Positions 15,822 to 24,692 of a stretch of DNA of 64,000 nt are shown here, in pieces. The notes under the pieces are model-generated. The model did no database searches. It worked only from the letters and a program-made list of their open reading frames with translations, and had not been told where the DNA came from. Source of the DNA: Reyranella sp. (GTDB taxonomy: Bacteria > Pseudomonadota > Alphaproteobacteria > Reyranellales > Reyranellaceae); the NCBI RefSeq assembly GCF_004296935.1, contig NZ_SCVH01000106.1:27815-91814 (forward strand), given 5' to 3'. The position numbers and the translations under genes are program-made. Numbering within the stretch: position 1 is the stretch's first letter; each line of letters begins with the position of its first letter.

Positions 15822-17114
15822 CTATCCGCGGCCCATCACCCAGGTCGGCAACCCCAGGGCGATATCGGGGAAGGCCATGAGCAGCAGAATCAGCACGAGC
15901 ATGGCGCCCACGAAGGGCAATGCGCCCTTGATGACGTCTGCGATGGCGCCCGTCGCGCGCAGGCTTTGCACGACGTAGAGGTTGAGGCCGACCGGCGGCG
16001 TCACCAGGGCTGCCTCGACGAGGATGGTCAGCACGATGCCCCACCAGATGGGATCCCAGCCCAGGCCCACCACGATCGGGAACACGAACGGGGTCGTGAG
16101 GATCATCATCGAGATGGTTTCCATGAAGCAGCCCAAGATCAGGTAGAACACGATCAACAGCAGCATGGTGCCGACCTTGCCGAGCCCGAGTGCGCTGATG
16201 GCTTTCGCCACACCGTCGGTGACGCCGATGTTGGCCAGGACGAAGTTCAGGAACTGTGCGGCGATGATGATCAGCATGATCATCGCCGTGGTCCGCATCG
16301 TTCCTTCGAAAACCGCCTTGAGCATCGACCAGGAGAGCGCGCGCTCCCATGCCGCCAGCAGGAGCGCCGCGAAGACGCCCATGGACGCCGCTTCCGTCGG
16401 TGTGGCCCAGCCGGCGTAGATGGAGCCGACGACAACGGCAAAGATGAACAGGGGCGCCACGAGGTCTTTCAGGGACCGCAGCCGCTCGCCCCAGCTGCTT
16501 GTGATCGGCGTTCCGCCCTTCGAAGGCGTCAGCAGGCAGTAGCCCAGGACGATGGCCATGAAGAAGGCGGTGAGCAGCAGGCCGGGGATCATCCCGGCCA
16601 AATAGAGGCGAGGGACAGAGGTCTGGGTCAGTAGTCCGTAGAGGATGAAGTTGATGGATGGCGGGATCAGGATGCCGAGCGTGCCGCCGGCCGCCAGCGT
16701 TCCCAGGAAGAGCGGCTCGTCATAGCCGCGGATCTTCACCTGCGGCAGGGCGACGACGCCGACCGTCGCCGCCGTGGCCACGCTCGATCCCGAGGTTGCC
16801 GCGAACATCGCGCAGGTGCCGATATTGGCATGCATCAGCCCGCCCGGTAGCCAGGAGAGCCAAGTCGCGATCGCGGCATAGACGCGATGGGCGATCCCCG
16901 ACCGCAGCAGGATCTCGCCCAGCATCACGAACATCGGGATGGCGATCAGGATATATTCCGAGCTCGCGTTCCAGACGATATCGCCCATCGCCAGGTAGAG
17001 CGGAATGGACGAGAAGAACTGGTTGAGCGCCAGGCCGAGGACGCCCATGACGGCGGCCACCGGAATGCTGACGGCAAGGAGCGCGACGAGAAGGATCAGG
17101 GCGGTGCCGAGCAT
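15822..17114 (-). CDS. dctM: TRAP transporter large permease subunit (DctM-like)
   Basis: A 430-residue polytopic inner-membrane protein with about 12 hydrophobic segments. NASSEYILIAIPMFVMLGEILLRSG and MHANIGTCAMFAATSGSSVATAATVG are DctM signatures, as are the GGTLGILIPPSINFILYG and ATPTEAASMG segments. It forms the Na+-coupled transport core with DctQ and the binding protein DctP encoded upstream on the same strand. The gap to the dctQ stop is 2 bp, so they are one operon. The substrate is unknown. Confidence 0.94.
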   Translation of the reverse strand: MLGTALILLVALLAVSIPVAAVMGVLGLALNQFFSSIPLYLAMGDIVWNASSEYILIAIPMFVMLGEILLRSGIAHRVYAAIATWLSWLPGGLMHANIGTCAMFAATSGSSVATAATVGVVALPQVKIRGYDEPLFLGTLAAGGTLGILIPPSINFILYGLLTQTSVPRLYLAGMIPGLLLTAFFMAIVLGYCLLTPSKGGTPITSSWGERLRSLKDLVAPLFIFAVVVGSIYAGWATPTEAASMGVFAALLLAAWERALSWSMLKAVFEGTMRTTAMIMLIIIAAQFLNFVLANIGVTDGVAKAISALGLGKVGTMLLLIVFYLILGCFMETISMMILTTPFVFPIVVGLGWDPIWWGIVLTILVEAALVTPPVGLNLYVVQSLRATGAIADVIKGALPFVGAMLVLILLLMAFPDIALGLPTWVMGRG

Positions 17115-17116
17115 GT

Positions 17117-17716
17117 CTAGTGTTTCTCCCCGGCGTTCGGAGTCCCGATGCCCAGGGAACCCAGTTCACCCTGCACTTCCTCGTCCTGCGACGGCACCCC
17201 GATGGTTTTTGAGATAGTGGCGAGGTCGCCGCGCACCAGCGCCTGGACGCTGCGCAGGAAAGCCAGCACGGTGACGACCAGGAAAAGAACGAAGCCCGCG
17301 AACCAGAACGCCTGGGGCCAGGCCAGCAGGATCCGCAACGGCGTGTTCGACCGGTTCGCGCCGGCCAGATTGTCGAGGAATATCTCCCCGGCGCGGTCAA
17401 CGATGGCCAGGACCAGGATCGCGAGGCCGGCGATCGCGATGAGGTCGAGCACCGCCTTTCCCCGCGCGCCGAGATTGCCGTAAAGGACGTCGATACGAAC
17501 GTGCCCGCGCGTCACCATCACGTGAGCCAGCGACCATGACGTGCCGATGGCAAAAAGATATGCCGCGATCTCGTCGGAGCCCGAGAACGCAAAGGCCAGC
17601 AGCTTGCGGCTGATCACTTCCACGGTCACGACGACGGCAGCCAGCAGGATCATGGCGCCGCCGGCCCACGCTCCCCAGAGGGCGGCGACCGATGCGCCGC
17701 GCCATAGACGTTCCAT
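17117..17716 (-). CDS. dctQ: TRAP transporter small permease subunit (DctQ-like)
   Basis: A 199-residue protein with four hydrophobic helices: AGGAMILLAAVVVTVEVISRKLLAF, AYLFAIGTSWSLAHVMVTRGHVRIDVLY, VLDLIAIAGLAILVLAIV and a last helix at FAGFVLFLVVTVLAFLRS. The HVRIDVLY motif is typical of DctQ. ATG at 17714-17716 is the first start giving the family N-terminus; the open frame extends far upstream only because it runs antisense-like inside dctP. The C-terminal 35 residues are a hydrophilic tail longer than usual. It sits between dctP and dctM. Confidence 0.92.
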   Translation of the reverse strand: MERLWRGASVAALWGAWAGGAMILLAAVVVTVEVISRKLLAFAFSGSDEIAAYLFAIGTSWSLAHVMVTRGHVRIDVLYGNLGARGKAVLDLIAIAGLAILVLAIVDRAGEIFLDNLAGANRSNTPLRILLAWPQAFWFAGFVLFLVVTVLAFLRSVQALVRGDLATISKTIGVPSQDEEVQGELGSLGIGTPNAGEKH

Positions 17717-17751
17717 GCTTGCTTTCCGAGGGACGGAGACCCCTGTGCCGT

Positions 17752-18816
17752 TCAGTTTGCCTTGGCCGTAAGGCCGTAGCGCTTGCCAACAATCTCGGTC
17801 CACTTGGCGGCGCATTCCGCGCCACACCGCTTGGCCCACTCGGGCAAGACGACCTCGTTGAGGGCCTTCTTGACGGCGGCGCGATCGGCGTCCGAGGGGG
17901 TCACGAGCTTCAGCTTCGCCGCGGGACCGAGGGAGCACGGGCCGTTGCCGGTGTCGCAGGCGATGCCTTCCTTTGTGTCCGCCTCGACGCTTGCCCAGGA
18001 TGCTTCTTCGAGCTTCTTGAACTGGCCGATCATGAAATCCTGGGTTGGCTTGGAGAGCTTGTTCCAGCTGTTGAGGTTCACGGCCACGAAGCCGGCCGTA
18101 TAGCCCAGTGACACATCGACGACGGACTTCACCACCTCGGGCCACTTCGCCTGGTATCCCGGCAGCGTGCCGGTGATGCCACAGTCGACCACGCCCTTTT
18201 CGAGCGCCGGCACCACTTCGCCGAACGGAATGGTCACCGCAGAGCCACCCAGCGCCTTGACCAGGTCGGACTGGGAAACGCCCTGCACGCGCACCTTCTT
18301 GCCCTTGAGATCAGCCAGGCTGGAGATTTCGTCGCGGCAGAAGAAGACCTGCTGAGGGAAGGCGAACGTCGACATGATCTGCGCGCCGAACTTGTCCCGC
18401 ATGGTCTTCTGCATCTCGGGCAGCCAGGCGTTCAGGATCTCGCGCTGCTGCGCGACACTGGTCGCCACACCCGACAGATCCGACGCCTCGAAAATGGCGG
18501 CGCCATCGTCGACATAGATCGGAAGCGCGTGCGCCACGTCATAGACGCCGGTCTTCAGCAGCCGCAAAACCTCGGTGCCTTTGAGGTTGAGTTCGGTGAT
18601 CGATTTGATGTTGCCGGTCAGCTTGCCGCCCGAAGCCGCACCGAGCTGCTCGTTCCAGAAAGGCGCCTCGACCTTCTTGAAAATGTTGAGGAAGTTCCAC
18701 GTGCCGATCACGTTGAATTTCTTGGTGTCGAGGTTGGCCGGTGCCTGGGCCGCTGCAATGCCGCTACCGCCGACAACCAACGCTGTCGCCACTCCGAGAA
18801 TTGCCGTGAATTTCAT
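17752..18816 (-). CDS. dctP: TRAP transporter substrate-binding protein (DctP-like)
   Basis: A 354-residue periplasmic binding protein with a signal peptide (residues 1-23, cleavage near AAAQA). The central LKGKKVRVQGVSQSDLVKALGG matches the DctP motif in which an Arg contacts the ligand carboxylate, and the VVDCGITGTLPGYQAKWPEVVKSVVD segment is typical. Two cysteine pairs in the C-terminal third (CDTGNGPC and CGAEC) suggest disulfides, uncommon in the family. It is the first gene of the dctP-dctQ-dctM operon, 140 bp downstream of an amidase gene; the ligand may be an amide-derived acid, but this is inference. Confidence 0.93.
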   Translation of the reverse strand: MKFTAILGVATALVVGGSGIAAAQAPANLDTKKFNVIGTWNFLNIFKKVEAPFWNEQLGAASGGKLTGNIKSITELNLKGTEVLRLLKTGVYDVAHALPIYVDDGAAIFEASDLSGVATSVAQQREILNAWLPEMQKTMRDKFGAQIMSTFAFPQQVFFCRDEISSLADLKGKKVRVQGVSQSDLVKALGGSAVTIPFGEVVPALEKGVVDCGITGTLPGYQAKWPEVVKSVVDVSLGYTAGFVAVNLNSWNKLSKPTQDFMIGQFKKLEEASWASVEADTKEGIACDTGNGPCSLGPAAKLKLVTPSDADRAAVKKALNEVVLPEWAKRCGAECAAKWTEIVGKRYGLTAKAN

Positions 18817-18851
18817 AAGTGCCTCCCTTTATACTTTCCCCGTGGCGCTGG

Positions 18852-18867
18852 GTTGTTTTCGAACAAC
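18852..18867. promoter_or_regulatory. Perfect palindromic hairpin upstream of dctP
   Basis: GTTGTT-TTCG-AACAAC is a perfect 6-bp inverted repeat around TTCG, 35 bp upstream of dctP, embedded in a longer imperfect repeat (CTGGG left, CCCAG right). TTGT/ACAA half-sites are typical of GntR/FadR-type operators that control organic-acid transport; it could alternatively be a terminator stem for the amidase transcript. No regulator gene is adjacent. Confidence 0.35.
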
Positions 18868-18955
18868 TCTCCCAGGCGCGATCCTTTTTGAGAGCGCGGA
18901 CGCTAGCATTCCACCGGGTTCCGGGGAAGTCGTCGTCGGCGAAGGCATCAATTGA

Positions 18956-20389
18956 TCAGAGCGCCGGCGGACGGTGCTGTGCCCAGGGGCGCGCCTGCTC
19001 GAGCAGCGCGCCGAGCCGCAGTACGTCGGTCTCGCTCGCCCACTTGCCGATGATCTGCACCGAGGTCGGCAGCCCGTCCGCGCCGAAGCCCGACGGCACG
19101 GCCATCGCCGGATGGCCGGTGAGGTTGAACGGGTATTGGTATGACGTCCAACCCTGCCGCGTGATGCCGCACTTCACGCCGTCGATCATGACCTCGTCGT
19201 TGGCGGCGTCGTGCGTCACGTCGAGCGCGGTGCGCGCATTGGTCGGGCTCACCAGGAAGTCGTAGCGCTCGAACAGCGACTGGATCTTGCGGAACAGGAC
19301 CGTGCGCGCGAACTGGGCGTTACGGAAGTCGGCGAGGGTGAACTTGGCGCCGCGGTCCATGAAGGCGAGCGTCACCGGGTCCATCTGGTTCTGCCACTTG
19401 GGCAGGTATTGGGCGCAGGTCACCGCGAAGCCGGCCTGATAGAGCACGCGGCCCTCGTACTCGATCCAGTCGATCCTGTCGGTGACTTGCTCGACCTCGG
19501 CGCCCATGTCGCGCCAGGCGTCGAGCGCCTGCAGGGTGTTCGAGCACACGTCGGCGGCGAGGCGCGGATTGGCCATCAGCTCGATGTAGCCGATGCGCAC
19601 GCCCGAGAGATCCTCGCCCGCGAGCTCGGGCGACATCGGTTGCGGCGTCGCGCCGAGGCTCCAGGGGTCCTTGGATGACGGCCCCGCGAGGACGCCGTGC
19701 ATGACGGCGGCGTCGGTGACGGTGCGGGCGAGGGGCCCCGCGAAGATGTTGTTGCCGAAGGCATCGCGCGAAGTGTCGTAGGGCACGATGCCGAGTGTGG
19801 CCTTGAGCCCGACCAGGCCCGAGCAGGAGGCAGGACCGCGCGTCGAGCCCGCGCCGTCGGTGGCGAGCGACAGCGGGCCGAGACCGGCCGCCACGGCGGA
19901 TGCGCCGCCGCCGCTGGAGCCGCCCGGCGTGCGGTCGAGGTTCCAGGGATTGCGTGTGGCGCCAAACGACGGCCCGTCGGTCAGTCCCTTGACGCCGAAC
20001 TCCGGGCTGTTTGCCTTGCCGACGATGATGGCGCCGGCCGCCTTGAGGCGCGCCACGGTGATGTCGTCGGACGCGGCCGGCGGATTGTCGGCGAAGATCG
20101 CCGAGCCATGCCGGGTCGGCACGCCCTCGACGTCGAGCAGGTCCTTGATGCTGATCGGCACGCCGTGCAGCGGCCCGAGCTTCTCGCCCCGGGACACCGC
20201 CTCCTCGGCCTTCTTCGCGTCGCGCCGGGCGGCGTCGGCCGTGACCTCGCGGAAGCAGTTGAGCTTGGGATTTGCGCGCTCGATCGCCTTCAGCACGGTG
20301 TCGACATACTCGACAGGCGAAAGCTTCCTGGCGCGGATGAGGGCGGCGGCCTTAACGGCCGGGGTGAAAAGAAGATCGGTGTCGCTCAT
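18956..20389 (-). CDS. Amidase signature family enzyme
   Basis: A 477-residue amidase with the Ser-cisSer-Lys triad: Lys82 (GVPISIKDLLD), cis-Ser158 in PGGSSGGG and nucleophile Ser182 in TDGAGSTRGPAS. The family hydrolyses aliphatic or aromatic amides; the substrate is not deducible. ATG at 20387-20389 (MSDTDLLF) is preferred to one 9 codons upstream because family N-termini begin here. It precedes the TRAP operon on the same strand and is divergent from the TauE gene. Confidence 0.92.
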   Translation of the reverse strand: MSDTDLLFTPAVKAAALIRARKLSPVEYVDTVLKAIERANPKLNCFREVTADAARRDAKKAEEAVSRGEKLGPLHGVPISIKDLLDVEGVPTRHGSAIFADNPPAASDDITVARLKAAGAIIVGKANSPEFGVKGLTDGPSFGATRNPWNLDRTPGGSSGGGASAVAAGLGPLSLATDGAGSTRGPASCSGLVGLKATLGIVPYDTSRDAFGNNIFAGPLARTVTDAAVMHGVLAGPSSKDPWSLGATPQPMSPELAGEDLSGVRIGYIELMANPRLAADVCSNTLQALDAWRDMGAEVEQVTDRIDWIEYEGRVLYQAGFAVTCAQYLPKWQNQMDPVTLAFMDRGAKFTLADFRNAQFARTVLFRKIQSLFERYDFLVSPTNARTALDVTHDAANDEVMIDGVKCGITRQGWTSYQYPFNLTGHPAMAVPSGFGADGLPTSVQIIGKWASETDVLRLGALLEQARPWAQHRPPAL

Positions 20390-20447
20390 GGTCTGCACCC
20401 TATCGATCCTCGACACATTCTGCCATGCGCGCTACCCAGCGTGCGAA

Positions 20448-21203
20448 ATGTTCTCCCTGCCTATCCTGGCCGCACTCGCGGTCGTGGCTGCCGTGACCTC
20501 GTTCATTTCCGGCATCTTCGGCATGGCGGGCGGGATGCTGCTGATCGGCTTCCTGCTGGTCCTGCTGCCGGTGCCGGTCGCCATGGTGTTCCATGGCGTC
20601 ATCCAGATCGCGGCCAACGGCTGGCGTGCCTGGCTGTGGCGCCACCATGTAAAATGGAGCGTCGTGCTGCAGTTCGGCGCCGGCGCCGCGGCCTCGCTGC
20701 TAGTGTTCTCCTTCTTCGATTTCGTGCCTGACAAGGCGCTGGTGCTGGTGGCGGTCGGGGTGACGCCGTTCATTGCGCTGGCGGTGCCGAAGCGCATCGC
20801 CCCCAACATCGAGGCGCCGGGCCAGGCGTTCCTGGCCGGCGCCATCGGCGGGGCCATCCAGCTGGTGTCGGGCGTCACCGGACCGCTGCTCGACATCTTC
20901 TATGTCCGCACCGGCATGACCCGGCAGGTCAATGTCGCCACCAAGGCCGCCGCCCAGGTGCTGGGACATCTCACCAAAGTCGTTTATTTCGCCGTCCTGA
21001 TCGACGACCCGGCCGGGCGCGACCTCGAACAGTGGCTGGTGATGGCCTATGCTGCTGCCTTCGCCGTGTTCGGCACCACGCTCTCGCGCCGTTTCCTCGA
21101 CCGCATGTCGGACAAGCAATTCTACCACTGGACGCGGCGGGTCATCCTGGCGTTGGGCGCGGTCTATATCGCGCAGGGGATTTGGCGGATGGTGCACGCA
21201 TGA
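20448..21203 (+). CDS. TauE/SafE family membrane exporter (sulfite exporter-like)
   Basis: A 251-residue inner-membrane protein with about eight helices. The N-terminal FISGIFGMAGGMLLIGFLLVLLPVPVAM and the second half AIGGAIQLVSGVTGPLLDIFYVRTGM are the two internal repeats of the TauE/SafE family, which export sulfite, sulfoacetate or other organosulfur anions. ATG at 20448 is the first that gives an intact helix 1. The stop overlaps the next gene's start (ATGA at 21200-21203), leading an operon with an enoyl-CoA hydratase, an MDR reductase and a GST. Confidence 0.85.
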   Translation: MFSLPILAALAVVAAVTSFISGIFGMAGGMLLIGFLLVLLPVPVAMVFHGVIQIAANGWRAWLWRHHVKWSVVLQFGAGAAASLLVFSFFDFVPDKALVLVAVGVTPFIALAVPKRIAPNIEAPGQAFLAGAIGGAIQLVSGVTGPLLDIFYVRTGMTRQVNVATKAAAQVLGHLTKVVYFAVLIDDPAGRDLEQWLVMAYAAAFAVFGTTLSRRFLDRMSDKQFYHWTRRVILALGAVYIAQGIWRMVHA

Positions 21204-21400
21204 CGGATGTTAAGGCAGAAGTACGGGCGCTGCTCGACCGCCTGCCCGAGGATTGCTCCTACACCGACGTGCAGCGCGGCATTGCCATGCTGATGTGGCC
21301 CAAACGCCGCGACGGCAGCCTCGCGCCGCCAGAGCGCGTGGATCCGGAAGAAGTGAAGCGCCGCCTGCGCGAATGGATGAAATCGGAGAAGGACAAATGA
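21200..21400 (+). CDS. Small charged protein of unknown function
   Basis: A 66-residue hydrophilic protein starting MTDVKAEVRALLDRLPEDCSY and ending in a Lys/Arg/Glu-rich helix (EEVKRRLREWMKSEKDK). The VRALLDRLPEDxSYTDVQ segment resembles a motif in small antitoxin-like proteins, but no toxin partner adjoins it. Both its start and stop are ATGA overlaps with the neighbouring genes, strong evidence that it is translated within the TauE - enoyl-CoA hydratase operon. I cannot assign a function. Confidence 0.65.
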   Translation: MTDVKAEVRALLDRLPEDCSYTDVQRGIAMLMWPKRRDGSLAPPERVDPEEVKRRLREWMKSEKDK

Positions 21401-22200
21401 AGGACCGCGTCTCGATCGACCTCAAGGACGGCGTGGCCGACGTCCGCCTGATCCGCGCCGACAAGATGAACGCGCTCGATCCCGCGATGTTCGAGGGCAT
21501 CATCGAGGCGGGCGCCAGGCTCGCCGACATGAAGGGGCTGCGCTGCGTCGTGCTGTCGGGCGAGGGCAAGGCCTTCTGCGCCGGCCTCGACATGGGAAGT
21601 TTTGCGGCGATGAAACAGGACGGTGACGCGGTGCCGGGCGTGCGCGACCTCACCAAGCGCACCCACGGCATCGCCAATCGGCCGCAGCAGTGCGCCTGGC
21701 TGTGGCGCGAGCTGCCGGTGCCGGTGATCGCCGCCGTCCATGGCGTGGCCTTCGGCGGCGGCTTCCAGATCGCGCTGGGACCGGACATCCGATACGCCAC
21801 CGCCGACACGCGCTTCTCGGTGATGGAGATCAAGTGGGGCTTGGTGCCCGATCTCGCCGGCACGCAGCTCATGCGCCATCTCGCGCGCGAGGACGTGGTG
21901 CGCGAGCTCACCTATACCGGCCGCATCTTCAATGGCATCGAGGCGCAGCAGATGGGCTTCGTCACCCGTGTGGTCGACGATCCGCGCGCCTCGGCGCTCG
22001 AAACGGCCCGGGAAATCGCCTCCAAGAGCCCTGACGCGATGCGGGCGAACAAGCGGCTGCTGAACGCCGCGGTCGCGACCGACGCGGCGTCGGGCCTGAT
22101 GATGGAGTCGGTCGAACAGCAGAAGCTGATCGGCTCGCCCAACCAGCTCGAAGCCATCATGTCGAACCTGCAGAAGCGCGCCGCCAACTACAAGGACTGA
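21397..22200 (+). CDS. Enoyl-CoA hydratase/isomerase family protein
   Basis: A 267-residue crotonase. VRLIRADKMNALDPAMFEGI opens the fold; VVLSGEGKAFCAGLDMGSFAAM supplies the first oxyanion-hole amide; VIAAVHGVAFGGGFQIALGPDIRYA supplies the second. A conserved glutamate (VMEIKWGLVPDLAGT) is in the right place for hydratase chemistry. It overlaps the upstream small protein by ATGA and is followed 4 bp later by the MDR reductase, so the four genes likely form one operon. Confidence 0.9.
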   Translation: MKDRVSIDLKDGVADVRLIRADKMNALDPAMFEGIIEAGARLADMKGLRCVVLSGEGKAFCAGLDMGSFAAMKQDGDAVPGVRDLTKRTHGIANRPQQCAWLWRELPVPVIAAVHGVAFGGGFQIALGPDIRYATADTRFSVMEIKWGLVPDLAGTQLMRHLAREDVVRELTYTGRIFNGIEAQQMGFVTRVVDDPRASALETAREIASKSPDAMRANKRLLNAAVATDAASGLMMESVEQQKLIGSPNQLEAIMSNLQKRAANYKD

Positions 22201-22204
22201 CGCC

Positions 22205-23197
22205 ATGAACCGCCAATGGCTCTACGCCAAGCAGCCCCAGGGCAAAATTGCCGCCGACACCTTCCAGTGGACGGAGACGGCGATCCCGGTGCCGAACGAG
22301 GGTGAGGCGCTGGTGCGCACGCGCATGCTCTCGCTCGATCCTGCCAACCGCGCCTGGATGATGGGCAAGACCTATCGTGATGCGCTCGAACCCGGTCAGG
22401 TGATGAGCGGCTTCACGATCGGCGAGGTGGTCGACTCGAAGGCGCCGGGCCTGGCGAAGGGCGACATCGTCGAAGGCGACTGGGGCTGGCAGGATTACGC
22501 GGCGCTGCCGTCGCGGCGTCTCACCAAGCGCACGACGCAGGTGCCGCTCGAACTCCTGATCGGGCCGCTCAGCGTCACCGGTCTCACGGCCTATTTCGGC
22601 CTGCTGGAAGTGGGCCAGCCCAAGCCCGGCGACACGGTGCTGGTCTCGGCGGCGGCCGGCGCGGTCGGCACCATGGTGGGCCAGATCGCCAAGCTCGCGG
22701 GCTGCCGCGTCGTCGGCACCGCGGGCGGGCAGGACAAATGCGACTGGCTGGTGCGCGAGCTCGGCTTCGATGCGGCGGTCGACTACAAGGCGGGCGGCGT
22801 GCGACGGGCGCTGGCGGCGGCGTGTCCCGCCGGCATCGACGTCTATTTTGACAACACCGGCGGCGCGGTGCTGGACGCAGCCCTTTCGTTGATGAACTTG
22901 CGCGGCCGCATCGCCTGTTGTGGCAACGTCTCGCAATACGACGTCGACAAGCCCGCGCCCGGCCCGATGGCGGTGCCGGGGCTGGTCGTGACCAAGCGGC
23001 TGCGCATGGAAGGCTTCATCGTCATGGATTTTTATGATCGCCGCACCGAAGCCGAGCAGCGGCTGGCGCGCTGGGTTGCCGAGGGCAAGATCAAGGCCAT
23101 CGTCGATATCGTCGACGGTCTCGACAAGGCGCCGGAGGCGCTGATCGGCCTGTTCGAAGGCAGGAACCGCGGCAAGATGGCAGTGAGGGTGATCTGA
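22205..23197 (+). CDS. NADP-dependent zinc-independent MDR oxidoreductase (prostaglandin reductase/CurA-like)
   Basis: A 330-residue medium-chain reductase. MLSLDPANRAWMMGKTY and GQVMSGFTIGEVVDSKAPG are typical of the leukotriene B4 dehydrogenase/YncB/CurA branch; the Rossmann motif is VLVSAAAGAVGTMVGQIAKLAGCRVVGTAG; DVYFDNTGGAVLDAALSLMNLRGRIACCG is the hallmark downstream segment. There are no zinc ligands. It probably reduces enones with NADPH. It begins 4 bp after the hydratase stop and ends 2 bp before the GST gene. Confidence 0.92.
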   Translation: MNRQWLYAKQPQGKIAADTFQWTETAIPVPNEGEALVRTRMLSLDPANRAWMMGKTYRDALEPGQVMSGFTIGEVVDSKAPGLAKGDIVEGDWGWQDYAALPSRRLTKRTTQVPLELLIGPLSVTGLTAYFGLLEVGQPKPGDTVLVSAAAGAVGTMVGQIAKLAGCRVVGTAGGQDKCDWLVRELGFDAAVDYKAGGVRRALAAACPAGIDVYFDNTGGAVLDAALSLMNLRGRIACCGNVSQYDVDKPAPGPMAVPGLVVTKRLRMEGFIVMDFYDRRTEAEQRLARWVAEGKIKAIVDIVDGLDKAPEALIGLFEGRNRGKMAVRVI

Positions 23198-23199
23198 CC

Positions 23200-23853
23200 A
23201 TGGCGCTGGTTCTCCATGCCCATCCCTTCTCGTCGTACTGCCAGAAGGTGCTGATCGCACTCTATGAGAACGACACGCCTTTCACGTTGCGCCTGCTGAC
23301 CGACGCCGACTCCTTTGCGGAACTGGCGAAGCTCTGGCCGTTGCGGCTGATGCCGGTGCTCACCGATGGCGACGAAGTCGTGCGCGAGGCCAGTATCATC
23401 ATAGAACATCTGATGCTGCGTCATCCTGGGCCGGCGCGTCTGATCCCGCAGGATCCCGCGGCGGCGCTAAAAGTGCGCTTCCTCGATCGCGTCTTCGACA
23501 ACTACGTCATGGGTCCGATGCAGAGGGTGGTCGGCGACGCGCTGCGTGACGCCGGCGAGCGCGATCCCAAGAGCGTGGCCGACGCCAAGGCGCGGCTCGA
23601 CCAGTCATACGAATGGCTCGATGGCGAATTGAAGGGGCGGACCTGGGCCGCGGGTGAGGCTTTTACACTGGCCGACTGCGCGGCGGCGCCGTCGCTCTTC
23701 TATGCCGATTGGGTGCACCCGATCGGCGAACGGTTCGGCAGCCTTCGTGCTTATCGCGCGCGGCTGCTCAAGCGGCCGTCCTTCGCGCGCGCTGTCGAGG
23801 AAGCACGGCCCTATCGCTCGTTCTTCCCGCCCGGCGCACCCGACAGGGACTAG
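23200..23853 (+). CDS. Glutathione S-transferase family protein
   Basis: A 217-residue GST. The thioredoxin-like N-terminal domain begins LVLHAHPFSSYCQKVLIALYENDTPF, with a Ser-Ser-Tyr-Cys stretch at the usual catalytic position; LMPVLTDGDEVVREASIIIEHL contains the cis-Pro and Glu-Ala/Ser glutathione-binding residues. The C-terminal helical domain has FTLADCAAAPSLFYADW. It is the last gene of the operon; the stop shares CTAG with the convergent hydratase gene. Confidence 0.92.
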   Translation: MALVLHAHPFSSYCQKVLIALYENDTPFTLRLLTDADSFAELAKLWPLRLMPVLTDGDEVVREASIIIEHLMLRHPGPARLIPQDPAAALKVRFLDRVFDNYVMGPMQRVVGDALRDAGERDPKSVADAKARLDQSYEWLDGELKGRTWAAGEAFTLADCAAAPSLFYADWVHPIGERFGSLRAYRARLLKRPSFARAVEEARPYRSFFPPGAPDRD

Positions 23854-24662
23854 CAGCCGGCAAACTTCGGCTTCCGTTTCTCCACGAAGGCCTGCACCGC
23901 TTCCTTGTGGTCGGCGGTACGCGAGGCCGATACCAGACGCTCGGCTTCGCGATAGTGGGCGGTCGCGTAGTCGATATGCAACGCGTCGTCGAGATTGTCC
24001 TTGATGAGGCGCAGCGCGACCCGCGGACCGTCGGCCAGCGATTTGGCGAAAGCAAAGGCTTCTTCCGGGAGCCTGGCGTCGTCGACCACGCGATTGAAGA
24101 GTCCGATGCGCTCTCCGCGTTCGGCGTCAACCTTCTCCGAGGTCAGCATCAGCTCGCGCGCCCGCATCGGGCCGACCGTACGCGTCAGCAGCCAGGCGAT
24201 GCCGTAGTCGCCCGACAGGCCGATCCTGGCGTAACCGGTGGTGCCGAAGGCCGACTTGGCGGCGATGCGGATGTCGCAGGCGAGCGCGATGGCGAGGCCC
24301 GCGCCCGCCGCCGCACCGGGCAGGGCGGCGATGGTGGGCTTGCGTACGGCAGCCAGCGCGCCGGTGAGATGGGTCTGCCGCCAGCGCAAGTCGGCGAGGC
24401 GTTCCTCGTAGCTCATCTGGCCGCGCGGCCCGCGGCCGCCCATGCCCTTCACGTCGCCGCCGCTGCAGAAGGCGGTGCCGGCGCCCGTGATCAGCAGGGC
24501 GCCGACATCGGGATCGTCGCCGCGCGCCTTGATCTGGTTGCGCAGCGCCTCGGTGAGGGCGGGCGACATGGCGTTGCGCGCTTCGGGGCGATTGAGCGTG
24601 ATCAGGGCGACGCCGCCCTGCACGTTGCACAAGAGTTCGGTTGTGCCTGTATCGATATCCAT
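23850..24662 (-). CDS. Enoyl-CoA hydratase/isomerase family protein
   Basis: A 270-residue crotonase. ALITLNRPEARNAMSPAL, LLITGAGTAFCSGGDVKGMG and IAALPGAAAGAGLAIALACDIRIA are the standard motifs. The second oxyanion segment reads PGAAAGAG, where most members have GxAxGGG. ATG at 24660-24662 is the family start; a much longer open frame upstream runs antisense to the epoxide hydrolase gene and is not coding. It is divergent from that gene with only 30 bp between the starts. Confidence 0.9.
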   Translation of the reverse strand: MDIDTGTTELLCNVQGGVALITLNRPEARNAMSPALTEALRNQIKARGDDPDVGALLITGAGTAFCSGGDVKGMGGRGPRGQMSYEERLADLRWRQTHLTGALAAVRKPTIAALPGAAAGAGLAIALACDIRIAAKSAFGTTGYARIGLSGDYGIAWLLTRTVGPMRARELMLTSEKVDAERGERIGLFNRVVDDARLPEEAFAFAKSLADGPRVALRLIKDNLDDALHIDYATAHYREAERLVSASRTADHKEAVQAFVEKRKPKFAGC

Positions 24663-24692
24663 GGGACGCTCCGCCAATTCTCGAGGTTGCGC

